DNA of 64,000 nucleotides from JADFQT01 sp965216025. GTDB lineage: Bacteria > Chloroflexota > Dehalococcoidia > Lucifugimonadales > UBA3495. The stretch spans positions 682,001 through 746,000 of the forward strand of contig CBDCEX010000017.1 of the NCBI GenBank assembly GCA_965216025.1. The letters are read 5' to 3'. The translations under genes and the position numbers were made by a program. The notes beneath the pieces were generated by a model. It ran no database searches. It had not been told where the DNA came from and worked only from the letters and a program-made list of their open reading frames with translations. Positions 53,712 through 63,248 of this stretch are shown here, piece after piece; the stretch's first letter is position 1, and each line of letters starts with the position of its first letter.

Positions 53712-55328
53712 GTGTCTACAGAAGCGTCTACATCCCTTACCACCTTGCCAAATTCGGGCCAGGACTCCTGGGACCGCCAACGGTCGGTCCAACAGAGACT
53801 ATCTCGACTGTTTAGCGTTTTTGGCTACCGAACCCTGGAACTGCCGATTCTGGGTCCGGCCGAGCTTTTCCTCCGCAAGTCGGGCGGCGAGCTGGCTTCC
53901 CAGATGTACAGTTTTACCGACGCCGGCGGCAGGCAGGTAAGCCTTCGACCGGAGTTCACCGCTCCAATAATGCGGCATTATCTGGACTGCGCCGGCCAGG
54001 GGTCTTTGCCGATCCGTTGGCAATACGCCGGACCGGTGTTCCGGTATGGTGGTGCGGGATCGTCCCCGGCCCTGGGCGGCGGACAATTTACCCAGATAGG
54101 AGCAGAGTTAATTGGCTCGGGCACGGTCTTGGCCGATGCTGAGCTGCTGGGCATGGCGGCCCGAGTCCCTTCTGAGCTGGGCCTGAAGGACTGGCGTCTC
54201 CGAATCGGTGACCTGGCGGTGCTCCACAGCCTGCTGGACGTCGCCGGTTTGTCGGAGCGGTCTCGCAGTTTCATCGTCTCTCAAATTCCCAACCTTGCCC
54301 AAGGAACCAGCGGGGTTGAGGCAGCCGTGGAGCGGGCCCAACAGTTGCATCTGGTGGGGACTGGTCCAGAAGGGGACGACCTGGGTTTAGCTGTTTCTGG
54401 CCTGGACGACGATCAGGCTAGAAAGGTGCTCCAGGGATTCCTGGGCTGGAAGACCGGCGATGCTCAAGGCGGGACTTACTTTCAAATCCCCAGCCGGCCC
54501 GGAGCACACTTGGCGCCGGACCGGGATGCTTTAGTCCCGGATGCTTCTGCGCCGGACCCCCCGGAAGATGGCAGGTCTGGCGAGGAGCGGGAAAATTGGG
54601 GCGACTTCGGCCGTCGTGAGCCTTCCGAGATCGTTGATCGACTGTTGCGCAAAATTAAGGGCAGCGACGACCTGGTAAATCTCCGGCGCGGCATGGAGCT
54701 GGTGGCCCAATTCGTCGCCATTAAGGGGCCTCCTCCAGCGGCCTTGGAAAGTGCCGAGCGCCTAATGCAGGGGGCAGGCGCCGATCTGGCCGCTCTGAAG
54801 CAGCTGGCCGAGCTGGTGGAATTGTTGGGAGGCACGGACCGAGGCCCAGACGACTCCGGCACGCCCCGGGTCGGTCCGGACAACCTGGAGCTTGACTTTG
54901 GCCTGGCCCGGGGCCTCGCCTACTACAATGGAATCATATTTGAGGTGAGGCACTCTAGCTTGTCTGGTCCCCTGGGGGGTGGGGGCCGTTACGATGACCT
55001 GGCCAGAGCCCTGGGCAGCAAGGAAACCGTTCCAGCCCTGGGTTTCGCCTACAATCTGGAGGCCCTGATGCGCGTCCCCGGGTTGGACATCTCCCAGGAG
55101 GATTCGCCGGCCGGCCTCCCCAGGGTTTTGGTGGTGGCGGTTGATCGACAAAGCTTTGGCGCGGCCACCGAAAAGGTTGAGGACTTGGGGCGGGCGGGCT
55201 ATTCGGCTGAAATGGACCTGGAAAGCCGGTCCCTGGAAGAATCCCTCAGCCAGGCGCGCCAACGGGGAATGGGGCAATTGGTCTGGGTGTCCGCTGACGG
55301 CAATGCGGTTACCCACAGGGTTGATTAA
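53712..55328 (+). CDS. hisZ: HisZ-like ATP phosphoribosyltransferase regulatory subunit
   Basis: 538 residues from GTG 53712 (ribosome site weak). Class II synthetase fold: LELPILGPAELFLRKSGGELASQMYSF, VSLRPEFTAPIMRHYL, RWQYAGPVFRYGGAG, FTQIGAELIG, and later GLARGLAYYNGIIFEV and GGGGRYDDLARALGS. The Arg-rich adenylation loop of true histidyl-tRNA synthetases is not intact, and hisG follows, so HisZ is preferred. Unusual points: an acidic Pro-rich insert (APDPPEDGRSGEERE) in the middle, and a C-terminal anticodon-binding-like domain (PRVLVVAVDRQSF on) that HisZ usually lacks. Confidence 0.8.
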   Translation: MSTEASTSLTTLPNSGQDSWDRQRSVQQRLSRLFSVFGYRTLELPILGPAELFLRKSGGELASQMYSFTDAGGRQVSLRPEFTAPIMRHYLDCAGQGSLPIRWQYAGPVFRYGGAGSSPALGGGQFTQIGAELIGSGTVLADAELLGMAARVPSELGLKDWRLRIGDLAVLHSLLDVAGLSERSRSFIVSQIPNLAQGTSGVEAAVERAQQLHLVGTGPEGDDLGLAVSGLDDDQARKVLQGFLGWKTGDAQGGTYFQIPSRPGAHLAPDRDALVPDASAPDPPEDGRSGEERENWGDFGRREPSEIVDRLLRKIKGSDDLVNLRRGMELVAQFVAIKGPPPAALESAERLMQGAGADLAALKQLAELVELLGGTDRGPDDSGTPRVGPDNLELDFGLARGLAYYNGIIFEVRHSSLSGPLGGGGRYDDLARALGSKETVPALGFAYNLEALMRVPGLDISQEDSPAGLPRVLVVAVDRQSFGAATEKVEDLGRAGYSAEMDLESRSLEESLSQARQRGMGQLVWVSADGNAVTHRVD

Positions 55329-55425
55329 AGCCCGGACCTGGGTCCCAGACCTCCACAGGGAGCCGATTCCCTGACCCACATAAAGACCAGAATTCCAAGC
55401 CAGGGGATCCAATTTTGGCAATGAC

Positions 55426-56442
55426 ATGAGCGCGACCAACGACCCAAATACTAAGCTGAAGCTGGCGCTGCCCAGCGATGGAGACCTGCACGAGCCCACC
55501 CAGGGGTTCATGCGGGATTGCGGTATTCCGGTCCGGCGCCCCAGCGCGCGGCGTTATACCGGATTCATACCCGCTCTTCCGGGAGTGGAAGTGCTGTTTC
55601 AGCGGACGGCGGATATTACTCAAAAAGTGGAGGAGGGCAGCGCCGAACTGGGCATCACCGGTCTGGACCGGTTTCTGGAGTACCGCAGCGAGGACTTGCA
55701 GGTGGTGGCCCTCTTGGAGGACCTGGGATACGGTCGCTGCGAGTTTGTGTTGGCAGTTCCCGATTCCTGGCTGGACGTGACGTCCGTGGATGACCTGGCC
55801 GACCTGGCGTTGGAGTTCCACCAGCAGGGGAACCAGTTACGTATCGCGACCAAGTATCCCAGGCTGCTGCGCCGCCATCTTTTCGACCGGGGGATCAACT
55901 ACTTCGCTCTGGTTCCGGCCAGCGGCGCTTTGGAGGCGGCGCCCGCGGCAGGCTATGCCGACTTGATCGCCGATCTGACGGCCACCGGCACGACCCTGCG
56001 GGAAAACCGGCTCAAGACCCTGGAAGGCGGCACCATCCTCACCTCCCAATCCTGCCTTATCGCCAACCCCAGCGCCCTGGCCAGAACCAGGGAGCATTCT
56101 CGGTTGGCCCGCTACTTAATGGAGCTGATGGAAGCCCATTTGCAGGCTGGGCCCTACTTCCGGTTGACAGCCAATGTGCCGGGAGACTCTCCCCAGCAGG
56201 TAAGCGCAACCATATTGGCCCGTCCCCAACTGGCCGGGCTTCGTGGGCCGACGGTGGCCAGGGTATATAATGTTGAAGAGGAAGACTGGTACAGTATCAG
56301 CCTCCTGGTCAAGAAGGACCTGCTGATGGAAGCAGTGGACCATCTTAGAGATTGCGGGGGTGTCGATATCGCCGCTTCTCAAGTCAGCTACCTCTTCAAG
56401 AGCGAATCGGCCGCCTACGAACGGCTTTTTGATAGCGATTGA
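55426..56442 (+). CDS. hisG: ATP phosphoribosyltransferase
   Basis: 338 residues. First step of histidine synthesis (ATP + PRPP). N-terminal domains: KLALPSDGDLHEPTQGFM, RTADITQKVEEGSAELGITGLD, then IATKYPRLLRRHLFDRGI and the PRPP-binding region ADLIADLTATGTTLRENRLKTL. After residue about 245 comes the ACT-like regulatory domain of the long form (YSISLLVKKDLLMEAVDHLRDCGGVDIAASQVSYLF). Long-form HisG does not normally need HisZ, yet a HisZ-like gene precedes it. Confidence 0.93.
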   Translation: MSATNDPNTKLKLALPSDGDLHEPTQGFMRDCGIPVRRPSARRYTGFIPALPGVEVLFQRTADITQKVEEGSAELGITGLDRFLEYRSEDLQVVALLEDLGYGRCEFVLAVPDSWLDVTSVDDLADLALEFHQQGNQLRIATKYPRLLRRHLFDRGINYFALVPASGALEAAPAAGYADLIADLTATGTTLRENRLKTLEGGTILTSQSCLIANPSALARTREHSRLARYLMELMEAHLQAGPYFRLTANVPGDSPQQVSATILARPQLAGLRGPTVARVYNVEEEDWYSISLLVKKDLLMEAVDHLRDCGGVDIAASQVSYLFKSESAAYERLFDSD

Positions 56443-56482
56443 ACCATCGCTTCTCCCACGCCAGTTAAGGAGCTAGCCAGCT

Positions 56483-57241
56483 TTGCCTAACCTGCCGATG
56501 CACATATATTTGGCCAGTCGGGTAGCCGAGCAGCTGGACTGGGGGCACGTACACGACCACCTGGGCAGCTGCTTCCTGGGTTCCACTGCGCCGGATATTC
56601 GCGCCATGACCAAATGGGATCGGCAGCGCACCCACTTTGCCTCGCTGGGGGTTGAGTCCGTAGGTGTGGGGACCAAGAATATGTTTGAACAGCATCCCGA
56701 GTTGGCGGATTCCAAGACCCAATCCCCGGAGACCCGGGCCTTCCTGTTGGGCTATGTTTCTCACCTGGCGGCTGACGAGGTCTGGATTACCACGATGTAC
56801 CGCCCCTACTTTGGCGAGGGGACCCCGGTGACCGGCGACCCGCTGGAGGGACACCTCTGGGACCGGGCCTTGCAGTTGGATATGGACCGCCGGGTGCTGG
56901 CTCAGGATATGGCCATCCTCAAGCCGGATGAAGTGCTCCTCGATTCCGACAGCGAAGTTGCCGTTGGTTTTCTGGAGGAAGAGGTACTGCGAGAGTGGCA
57001 AAGCTGGGTATTGCGATTCTTGGGCTGGGATTTCTCTTGGGACCGGCTGAAACGGGCGCTGAACCGCATGTACCGCGACGATGATGGCGTGCAGCGGGTA
57101 GTCGATAACTTCCTGGAGCGGATGCCCGAGAGCTTGGAGCGTATCTACGAGAAGGTGCCCAGGGAACAGGTCGAGACCTATCAGCAGCGGGTGATAGCGG
57201 AAACCCTGAGTCAGGCCCAGGAGTATTTAGGTGCGGCTTAA
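56483..57241 (+). CDS. Zinc-dependent phospholipase C-like protein in the his operon
   Basis: 252 residues from TTG 56483 (AAGGAG upstream; ATG 56498 is also possible). Pattern of the Zn_dep_PLPC family: PMHIYLASRVAEQL, LGSTAPDIRAMTKWDRQRTHF and LLGYVSHLAADEVWITTMY, where His/Asp residues would bind metal. Helical C-terminus. In many bacteria such proteins have no proven lipase activity. No signal peptide is seen, so it is probably cytoplasmic. Its stop overlaps the hisD start by 11 bp, so it is translated with the his genes. Confidence 0.75.
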   Translation: MPNLPMHIYLASRVAEQLDWGHVHDHLGSCFLGSTAPDIRAMTKWDRQRTHFASLGVESVGVGTKNMFEQHPELADSKTQSPETRAFLLGYVSHLAADEVWITTMYRPYFGEGTPVTGDPLEGHLWDRALQLDMDRRVLAQDMAILKPDEVLLDSDSEVAVGFLEEEVLREWQSWVLRFLGWDFSWDRLKRALNRMYRDDDGVQRVVDNFLERMPESLERIYEKVPREQVETYQQRVIAETLSQAQEYLGAA

Positions 57242-58574
57242 GCTGCTAAAGGGTTTAAAAGAAGCGGAGGGGCTGCTGAGCCGGCTGGACCCCCTGGACC
57301 TCAGTGAGTTGCCGGAAGCGGTGTTAGCCAGGACCCGACAGCTTTTCGGGGAAGGTGTCACCCCGGAGCAATCCGTGATCCAAATGCTGCGCGACGTGCG
57401 GCAACAGGGAGATGCTGCCCTGCGGCGTTATGCCGAGCTGTTGGACGGCGCCCAGCTTGACGAGTTCCGGGTCAGCGATGCTGAAATCAACCAGGCCCGG
57501 GAGTCGATCTCGGACGAGTTGAACCAGGCTCTGGAATTGGCGGCCCGGCGGGTAACCCAGTTCCACCAATCCACCTTGCCCAAGAGCTGGGTGGACCGGG
57601 AGCAGGGCTTGGGAGAGCTGGTCCGACCACTGGAACGTGTGGGATTGTATGTCCCAGGAGGCACCGCCGCCTATCCCTCTACCGTGCTGATGACCGCCAT
57701 TCCGGCCCGGGTTGCCGGCGTTCAAGAAATAGTTATGGTGACGCCCCGCCGAGGGGAGGAGCCCTTGAATCCGGCGGTGCTGGCCGCGGCGCAAATTGCA
57801 AGAGTCGATGTTGTTTATCAGATCGGCGGTGTGCCCGCCATTGGGGCTCTGGCCTACGGAACCGAGTCGATCCCCAAGGTGGATAAGATCTGCGGTCCGG
57901 GCAACGTGTTCGTTACCTACGCCAAGCAGCTGGTGCGGGGCCAGGTTGACATCGACGGCATATTTGGACCGACCGAGACTATCGTCTTGGCCGACCAGAC
58001 TGCCAATGCCGATTTCTGCGCCGCCGATTTGATCGCTCAGGCGGAGCACGACCCCCTGGCTACCGCCATTCTGGTCACCGACTCTCCTCGATTGATCCAG
58101 GAGGTCGAGGCGTCGTTGGACCGCCAGTTGCCGGGGCTGGCCCGAGCTGAGCTGGCCAAGAGCGCGCTGAAGAGTCGCGGCAAGGTGGTCTTGGTGGATA
58201 ATCTGGAGGAGGCGGTGGAGCTGGCCAACCGGGTTGCTCCGGAGCACCTCTGTTTGATGGTGGCCGATCCCTGGTCTTGGGCCGGACGGGTGAAGCACGC
58301 CGGCGGTCTTTTCCTGGGGGAGTTCTCCCCCGAAGTGATGGGCGATTACGTCGCGGGGCCCAGCCACGTGATGCCCACCGGAGGCACCGCCCGGTTTAGC
58401 TCGGCCTTGGGGGTACACCAGTTCCTGCGCACCATGCCGGTGGTGGGCTTGAGTCCCGAAGATTTTCGGGGTCTGGGAAATGCCGCGGTGCAGATGGCAA
58501 ACGCCGAGGGGCTTACCGGCCATTCCAGCGCCATTCAGCGACGGCTGGACCACTTGGAAGCCCGCAATGCCTGA
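57231..58574 (+). CDS. hisD: Histidinol dehydrogenase
   Basis: 447 residues from GTG 57231. It performs the last two oxidations to histidine with NAD and zinc. Signatures: ERVGLYVPGGTAAYPSTVLM, IGGVPAIGALAYGTESIPKVDKICGPGN, FGPTETIVLAD, LIAQAEHDP, the catalytic Glu-His in APEHLCLMV, and SHVMPTGGTARFSSALGV. Full length. Confidence 0.96.
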   Translation: MRLKLLKGLKEAEGLLSRLDPLDLSELPEAVLARTRQLFGEGVTPEQSVIQMLRDVRQQGDAALRRYAELLDGAQLDEFRVSDAEINQARESISDELNQALELAARRVTQFHQSTLPKSWVDREQGLGELVRPLERVGLYVPGGTAAYPSTVLMTAIPARVAGVQEIVMVTPRRGEEPLNPAVLAAAQIARVDVVYQIGGVPAIGALAYGTESIPKVDKICGPGNVFVTYAKQLVRGQVDIDGIFGPTETIVLADQTANADFCAADLIAQAEHDPLATAILVTDSPRLIQEVEASLDRQLPGLARAELAKSALKSRGKVVLVDNLEEAVELANRVAPEHLCLMVADPWSWAGRVKHAGGLFLGEFSPEVMGDYVAGPSHVMPTGGTARFSSALGVHQFLRTMPVVGLSPEDFRGLGNAAVQMANAEGLTGHSSAIQRRLDHLEARNA

Positions 58575-58625
58575 GATGGTGTTTAAAAAGCTTGGTGTCT
58601 TGTCCGCGTTGGAACAGAACATGAC

Positions 58626-58711
58626 AAAACCCCTTCTCCCTTGATGGGAGAAGGTTGGGATGAGGGTGATCCCCCTCACCTCAGTCCTCTCCCACAAGGG
58701 GAGAGGATGCC
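58626..58711. repeat. Palindromic repeat (family P1) between hisD and hisC
   Basis: CCCTTCTCCCTTGATGGGAG, then AAGGTTGGGATGAGGGTGA and CCCCCTCACCTCAGTCC, then TCTCCCACAAGGGGAGA: two hairpins in series. It mirrors the element at 37636-37714. Confidence 0.85.
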
Positions 58712-58858
58712 GTGCCCCAAAACGGTATGACACATTGAACCTGGAAGTCAAGGAACTTATTAAACACCCTGGGCCCCACGGCTAGGGAAGGCCAGAAGTT
58801 AAGAATAAACCTTTACTATGCTGTTGAAGCCGACATCAGCGGCAAAGGGACACGAGCT

Positions 58859-59950
58859 ATGAGGGACGTGCAGGACTTGTTGCTGCCCCACATCCGGCGG
58901 TTAAATACCTACCAGGGCGTCGACCCCATGGAAGTGCTGGCCGAGCAGGCCGGCATACCGCCGGAAAAGGTCATTCGCTTGAACGGCAATGAAAACCCCT
59001 ACGGTCCTTCCCCCAAGGTGGCCAAGGCCCTGGGGAGCTTCCAGCATTATAACCACTACCCCGACCCCAACCAGCGGCGGATTCGGGAAGCTCTCTCCGG
59101 GTACCTGGGCGTGGAGCCGGAACGGATCGTGGTGGGGAACGGAAGCGATGAGCTGATCGACCTGCTGCTGCGAATCTTCATGGGTCCTGGCGAAAACATC
59201 ATAATCCCGGCGCCAACTTTCGGCATGTACGCCTTTTCGGCGGAGGTATGCGGCGGAGAAGCCATCTCCGTGCCCCGAGACGACAATTTCGACATCGACG
59301 TCGAAGCCATCAAGCTGGCCATTACAGCCAAGACCAAGGCGGTATTTTTCGCATCACCGAATAACCCCACCGGCAACATCGCCACTGAATCCCAGATCCG
59401 GAGCCTGCTGGATATGGGGATCATTGTGGTGGTGGACGAGACCTACTACGAATTCTGCGGCCATACTGTGTTACCCTTGCTCCAGGATTACCCAAATCTG
59501 GTAGTGTTGCGCACCTTCAGCAAGTGGGCCGGGCTGGCCGGGCTCCGCGTCGGACTCGGTGTCATGGACCCGGTCATCGCTCAGACTATCATGAGCATGA
59601 AGCCGCCCTATAATGTCAACCTGGCCGCTGAAATTGCCTTGCTCGCTTCGTTGGACGACCGCCCACTCCTGAGCCAACGGATCGAAGCGATTGTGGAGGA
59701 GCGAGATCGCATGATGGGGTTGCTGCGGGAGGTGCCGGGAGTAAGGCCCTGGCCATCTCAGGCCAACTTTATCCTTTGCGGCTTGCCGGAGGGCCGGGGT
59801 CAGGAAATCTTCGAAGGCATGTGCCGGTGCGGCATCTTCCCCCGTTACTTCAACAGCTCTACGCTCAAGGATTACATGCGGATCAGCGTAGGCTTGCCGG
59901 AAGAAACCGACCGGGTGGTAGCAGCCCTGGCCGACCTGGTTAGGGGGTAA
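58859..59950 (+). CDS. hisC: Histidinol-phosphate aminotransferase
   Basis: 363 residues. A PLP fold-type I enzyme: LNGNENPYGPSPKVAKAL, IVVGNGSDELIDLLLR, PAPTFGMYAFSAEVCGGE, ASPNNPTGN, VVDETYYEFCG, the PLP Lys in LRTFSKWAGLAGLRVG, and a C-terminal Arg for the substrate in YMRISVGLPEE. It starts a second his segment after the repeat at 58626-58711 and is followed 6 bp later by hisB. Confidence 0.95.
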   Translation: MRDVQDLLLPHIRRLNTYQGVDPMEVLAEQAGIPPEKVIRLNGNENPYGPSPKVAKALGSFQHYNHYPDPNQRRIREALSGYLGVEPERIVVGNGSDELIDLLLRIFMGPGENIIIPAPTFGMYAFSAEVCGGEAISVPRDDNFDIDVEAIKLAITAKTKAVFFASPNNPTGNIATESQIRSLLDMGIIVVVDETYYEFCGHTVLPLLQDYPNLVVLRTFSKWAGLAGLRVGLGVMDPVIAQTIMSMKPPYNVNLAAEIALLASLDDRPLLSQRIEAIVEERDRMMGLLREVPGVRPWPSQANFILCGLPEGRGQEIFEGMCRCGIFPRYFNSSTLKDYMRISVGLPEETDRVVAALADLVRG

Positions 59951-59956
59951 CCTATC

Positions 59957-60625
59957 ATGGAACGGAGCACGGAGCAACGGAGGACGGCGAAACAACCGGC
60001 AGCGCCATCGGTGCCGGAAGAAAACCAGATAGCTCGGAGGGCATCCCTACACCGCACCACTGGGGAGACCAGCATCAGCGTGACGTTCGACCTGGATGGC
60101 CAAGGCCAGTATGAGGTGGAAACCGGGAATGGCTTCCTGGACCACATGGTTAGCCAAATAGCGCGGCACGGTTTATTTGACATAACGTTGCAGGCCCAGG
60201 GAGACCTGGCCGTCGGCTGGCATCACCTGGTGGAAGACGTGGCCATTATGCTGGGTCGGGCTTTTAACCAGGCCCTGGGCGAGGTGCGGGGCATCCGCCG
60301 CATGGGACACGCTATCGTCCCCCTTGACGAGGCTTTGGTTCGGGTGGTGGTGGATTGCAGCGGTCGTCCCTATGCCGTGGTGAATACCGGGTTGAACGGC
60401 CAAATGGTGGAGACATTGTCTGGGGACCTGGTGGGACACTTCCTGGAGTCCTTTGCCACGGAGGCCAAGATGAATCTGCACGCCGAGGTGCTGGCCGGAG
60501 TTAGCCCGCACCACAAGGCGGAAGCCCTCTGCAAGGCTTTGGCCCGGGCACTGCGGGATGCGGTGGAACTGGACCCCCGGGCGGCCCAAGAGGTGCCCAG
60601 CACCAAGGGCACTTTGGACGCATGA
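59957..60625 (+). CDS. hisB: Imidazoleglycerol-phosphate dehydratase
   Basis: 222 residues, monofunctional. The two metal-binding repeats are clear: GNGFLDHMVSQIARHGLFDI, WHHLVEDVAIMLGRAF, LDEALVRVVVDCSGRPY, MNLHAEVLAGVSPHHKAEALCKALARALRDAV. An N-terminal extension of about 30 residues is rich in Thr/Arg/Glu and may be partly untranslated; the first conserved block begins at ARRASLHRTTGET. Confidence 0.95.
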   Translation: MERSTEQRRTAKQPAAPSVPEENQIARRASLHRTTGETSISVTFDLDGQGQYEVETGNGFLDHMVSQIARHGLFDITLQAQGDLAVGWHHLVEDVAIMLGRAFNQALGEVRGIRRMGHAIVPLDEALVRVVVDCSGRPYAVVNTGLNGQMVETLSGDLVGHFLESFATEAKMNLHAEVLAGVSPHHKAEALCKALARALRDAVELDPRAAQEVPSTKGTLDA

Positions 60626-60655
60626 AAAAGGGCGGGCATCAGGCCCGCCCTCTAG
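60625..60655 (-). terminator. Terminator between convergent hisB and enoyl-CoA hydratase genes
   Basis: GGGCGGGC (60630-60637) pairs with GCCCGCCC (60643-60650). The T tract (five T) is on the minus strand, so it mainly ends the enoyl-CoA hydratase transcript; it may stop both. Confidence 0.85.
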
Positions 60656-60676
60656 CTGCTTAAAGGCTGATACCGG

Positions 60677-61450
60677 CTATCCGCGTCCCTTGCGAGAGAG
60701 AAACTCAGGGAAAGCCTCTTCCACCCCGTAGCCCTTGACCTTGTTGGTCGTAAAGTCCTTCTCGTTGGCCCACATCTCTTCCAAGCTGCGACCTTTGTGC
60801 TGGAGCAGCAGTTCCTTGATTCCCATCACCGACTCGCGCCTATGCTTGGCTATCGTGGTCGCGATCTCCATCGTCTTGGCGCGAAGCTGGTCGCAAGGCA
60901 CCAAGTGGTTAAGCAGACCGATGCGATAGGACTCTTCTGCTTCGATAACCCTCCCGCTGAACAGCAACTCCTTGGCCATGGGCCAGCCCACCTGGTTGGT
61001 CAGAGTCCAGGTGGAGTTGATCCGGCCGTAGGCTGCCGCCAAAAACCGAAAGCTGGCGTGCTCACATCCCAGCCGGAAATCCAGGCAGGACGCCAGCACC
61101 GAGCCACCACCGTAAGCCAAACCGTTCATCATGCCGATAACGGGCTTGGGGGAAGACGATATATCGTATTGGTTGCGAGACCTGTCCCGTTCCAGCTGTT
61201 CTCGCTCCTCCGAGGGGAGCTCCTTGGCCCGTTCCCGTTGTTCGTGGATGTCCCCTCCGGCCGAGAAGGCCCGGTTGCCGGTTCCGGTCAGAACAATGCA
61301 CCCAACTTCATCGTCGGTGTTCATGGCCATTACCGCTTCGTGCAGCTCCGTACTCAACTTCCGGTTCATAGCGTTCAGGACTTCCGGTCGGTTCAGCGTA
61401 ATTATCGCCACCCCTTCTTCTTTGTCCACCAGGATGTGCTCGTATGCCAT
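60677..61450 (-). CDS. Enoyl-CoA hydratase/isomerase family protein
   Basis: 257 residues from ATG 61450 with AGGAGG upstream. Crotonase fold: ITLNRPEVLNAMNRKL, the oxyanion-hole NRAFSAGGDIHEQ and PVIGMMNGLAYGGGSVLASCLDF. At the usual catalytic Glu positions, the second helix reads SFRFLAAAYGRINSTWTLTNQVG, without an obvious Glu pair, so isomerase, hydrolase or carboxylase-type chemistry is possible. Acts on acyl-CoA in the cytoplasm. Confidence 0.88.
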   Translation of the reverse strand: MAYEHILVDKEEGVAIITLNRPEVLNAMNRKLSTELHEAVMAMNTDDEVGCIVLTGTGNRAFSAGGDIHEQRERAKELPSEEREQLERDRSRNQYDISSSPKPVIGMMNGLAYGGGSVLASCLDFRLGCEHASFRFLAAAYGRINSTWTLTNQVGWPMAKELLFSGRVIEAEESYRIGLLNHLVPCDQLRAKTMEIATTIAKHRRESVMGIKELLLQHKGRSLEEMWANEKDFTTNKVKGYGVEEAFPEFLSRKGRG

Positions 61451-61490
61451 TCTGTCCTCCTGAAAGTTCGCCCCTCGATCTACTAATCAC

Positions 61491-61831
61491 GGCTGGGGCA
61501 GAGAATTGCCAACTGGCAGTATTGTATGGATTGGCCTGCCCTCAGTCAAATGCCGGACCTAGTAAATTGATGGAGGCACTGCTGGTGTCTCTCAGTCCGT
61601 GGGGGATGGTGTGAACCGAGGTTCCGACCAAGGAGTCACAATTTTGGTAAAACAACGCTGAACCTGGGCTGTCGGTTATGTCCATTCGCCATTGTATAAT
61701 TCGCCTGGTCTGACTTTCGGACCTGACTCTCCGGTCTGACTGACTCTCCGGACTCTCCGGTCTGACTCTCCGGTCTGACTCTGTTTAAGATTCCAGTCGG
61801 GAGAGGACGATCCCAGGAAATTTTTCAGGAA
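61491..61831. other. Intergenic stretch with short tandem repeats
   Basis: Bases about 61710-61782 contain five imperfect copies of CTGACTCTCCGGT (units of 10-17 bp with internal GACTCTCCGG). No gene is seen. The unit lies immediately upstream of the FAD reductase gene. Confidence 0.7.
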
Positions 61832-63115
61832 ATGTTTAGGGGTGCAGCGGAATTGGATGATGTTGTGGTGGTGGGGGCCGGTCCGGCTGGTAATAACGCT
61901 GCTCTCGAATTGGCGAGTAGAGGATTCGGCGTTCGGGTAATCGACAGCCGAGTCAATATTGGCGATAAGCTCTGCACCGGTATCATCGGGGCCGAATGCG
62001 CCAGAAGGTTCCCGCTGGACCCTAAGCTAGTCTATCATGAGGCCCGGTCGGCCAAATTGGTGACGCCGGATAAGGCAACTTTACATTTCAGCGTAGCTAC
62101 GCCCCAGGCAAAGATAGTGGACCGGGCTTCTTACGTAGCTTCCTTTGCCCATCGGGCTGAGGCTGCTGGAGCTACTTACCATTTGGGTCAGCGAGTGCTG
62201 GAGATAAATCCGGAAGGGTCGGGTGTCAACATCCGGACAGACCAGAATCACTACCGGGCTCGCAGCGTAATCATCGCGTCTGGATTCGGGACGTCTCTCA
62301 CCGCCAACCTAGGCTTGGGCAAAGTGGCGGACTACGTCACTGCCGTCCAGGCGGAAGCGGCCATCGGAGATGAGGACCAAGTGGAAATCCATCTGGGGCA
62401 GAGCGTCGCGCCCGGGTTCTTCTCCTGGATTGTCCCGACGCGTCCGGGCCGAGCGCTGGTGGGATTGCTCACCCGACGCAACGCGCAAAAACACCTGGAC
62501 GATTTTCTGCGGCGGCTGGAATCCGAGGGGAGGATTCGCCGGGTCATCAAAGAGCCTTCCAGCTGGGGCATACCCCTGCGCCCGCTTAAACACTCCCTCC
62601 GGGATCGGGTTCTGGTAGTCGGAGATGCCGCCGGGCAGGTGAAACCCACCACCGGGGGCGGTATCTACTATTCACTGCTCAGCAGTGTAATAGCCGCTGA
62701 TGTCTTGGCCGGCGCGCTCTCAGCCGGCGATTTATCCTCCCGCTATCAGAGCAATTATCAGCGACGGTGGAAAGATTTGTTAGGGCAGGAGCTGGAGACC
62801 GGCTATTCGGCCAGAAGGATGTATGAATAGATGTATGAATATTTGAGTGACAGCCAGATTAGCTCGCTGGCCCGCCGGGCGGACAGAGACGGCCTGCACC
62901 AAGAGTTGATAGACTCTCCCGAGCTAGCCTTCGATTGGCACAGCCAGATGATCGACAAGGTCATGCGGCATCCCGTTTTGGGTGGCATGCTGGGGCTGGT
63001 GAATCCCTTTTTGGCCAGCCTGGCCCACCGCCCCAATCTGCTGCCCAATCGGCTGTTAGACCTGGCCGGCACGGCCAGCGCCTCTCCGGATCCTGCGGTA
63101 TCAACTAGGGGATAA
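61832..63115 (+). pseudogene. Geranylgeranyl-reductase-family FAD oxidoreductase with an in-frame stop
   Basis: Open from ATG 61832 to TAG 62828-62830, then in the same frame to 63115. FAD site DVVVVGAGPAGNNAALELASRG, the Cys-containing GDKLCTGIIGAECARRF, the second FAD motif LVVGDAAGQVKPTTGGGIYYSLL, and the helical tail beyond the stop (YLSDSQISSLARRADRDG, FDWHSQMIDKVMRHPVL) that such proteins normally carry. The stop is created by a 12-bp near-perfect tandem duplication (ATGTATGAATAG, ATGTATGAATAT). Without it the protein is 423 residues. The 332-residue product could still fold, so activity is uncertain. Confidence 0.85.
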
Positions 63116-63248
63116 ACGGGCAAGGGATAAACGGGTTTATTCCAAATTGACAGGCTCCCGGCAGCGGAGGATGATAGGGCCGAAGCGTCCGCCTGCTGCC
63201 TGGAATTCTTACCAACCCCGGACCACCCTCCGGTCGAAAAGGGGTACC

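Noticed and set aside
53712..55328. Histidyl-tRNA synthetase
   Set aside because: Considered because of the anticodon-like domain, but the ATP-binding motif 2 loop is not intact and the gene opens a his operon; HisZ is the better, though not certain, call.
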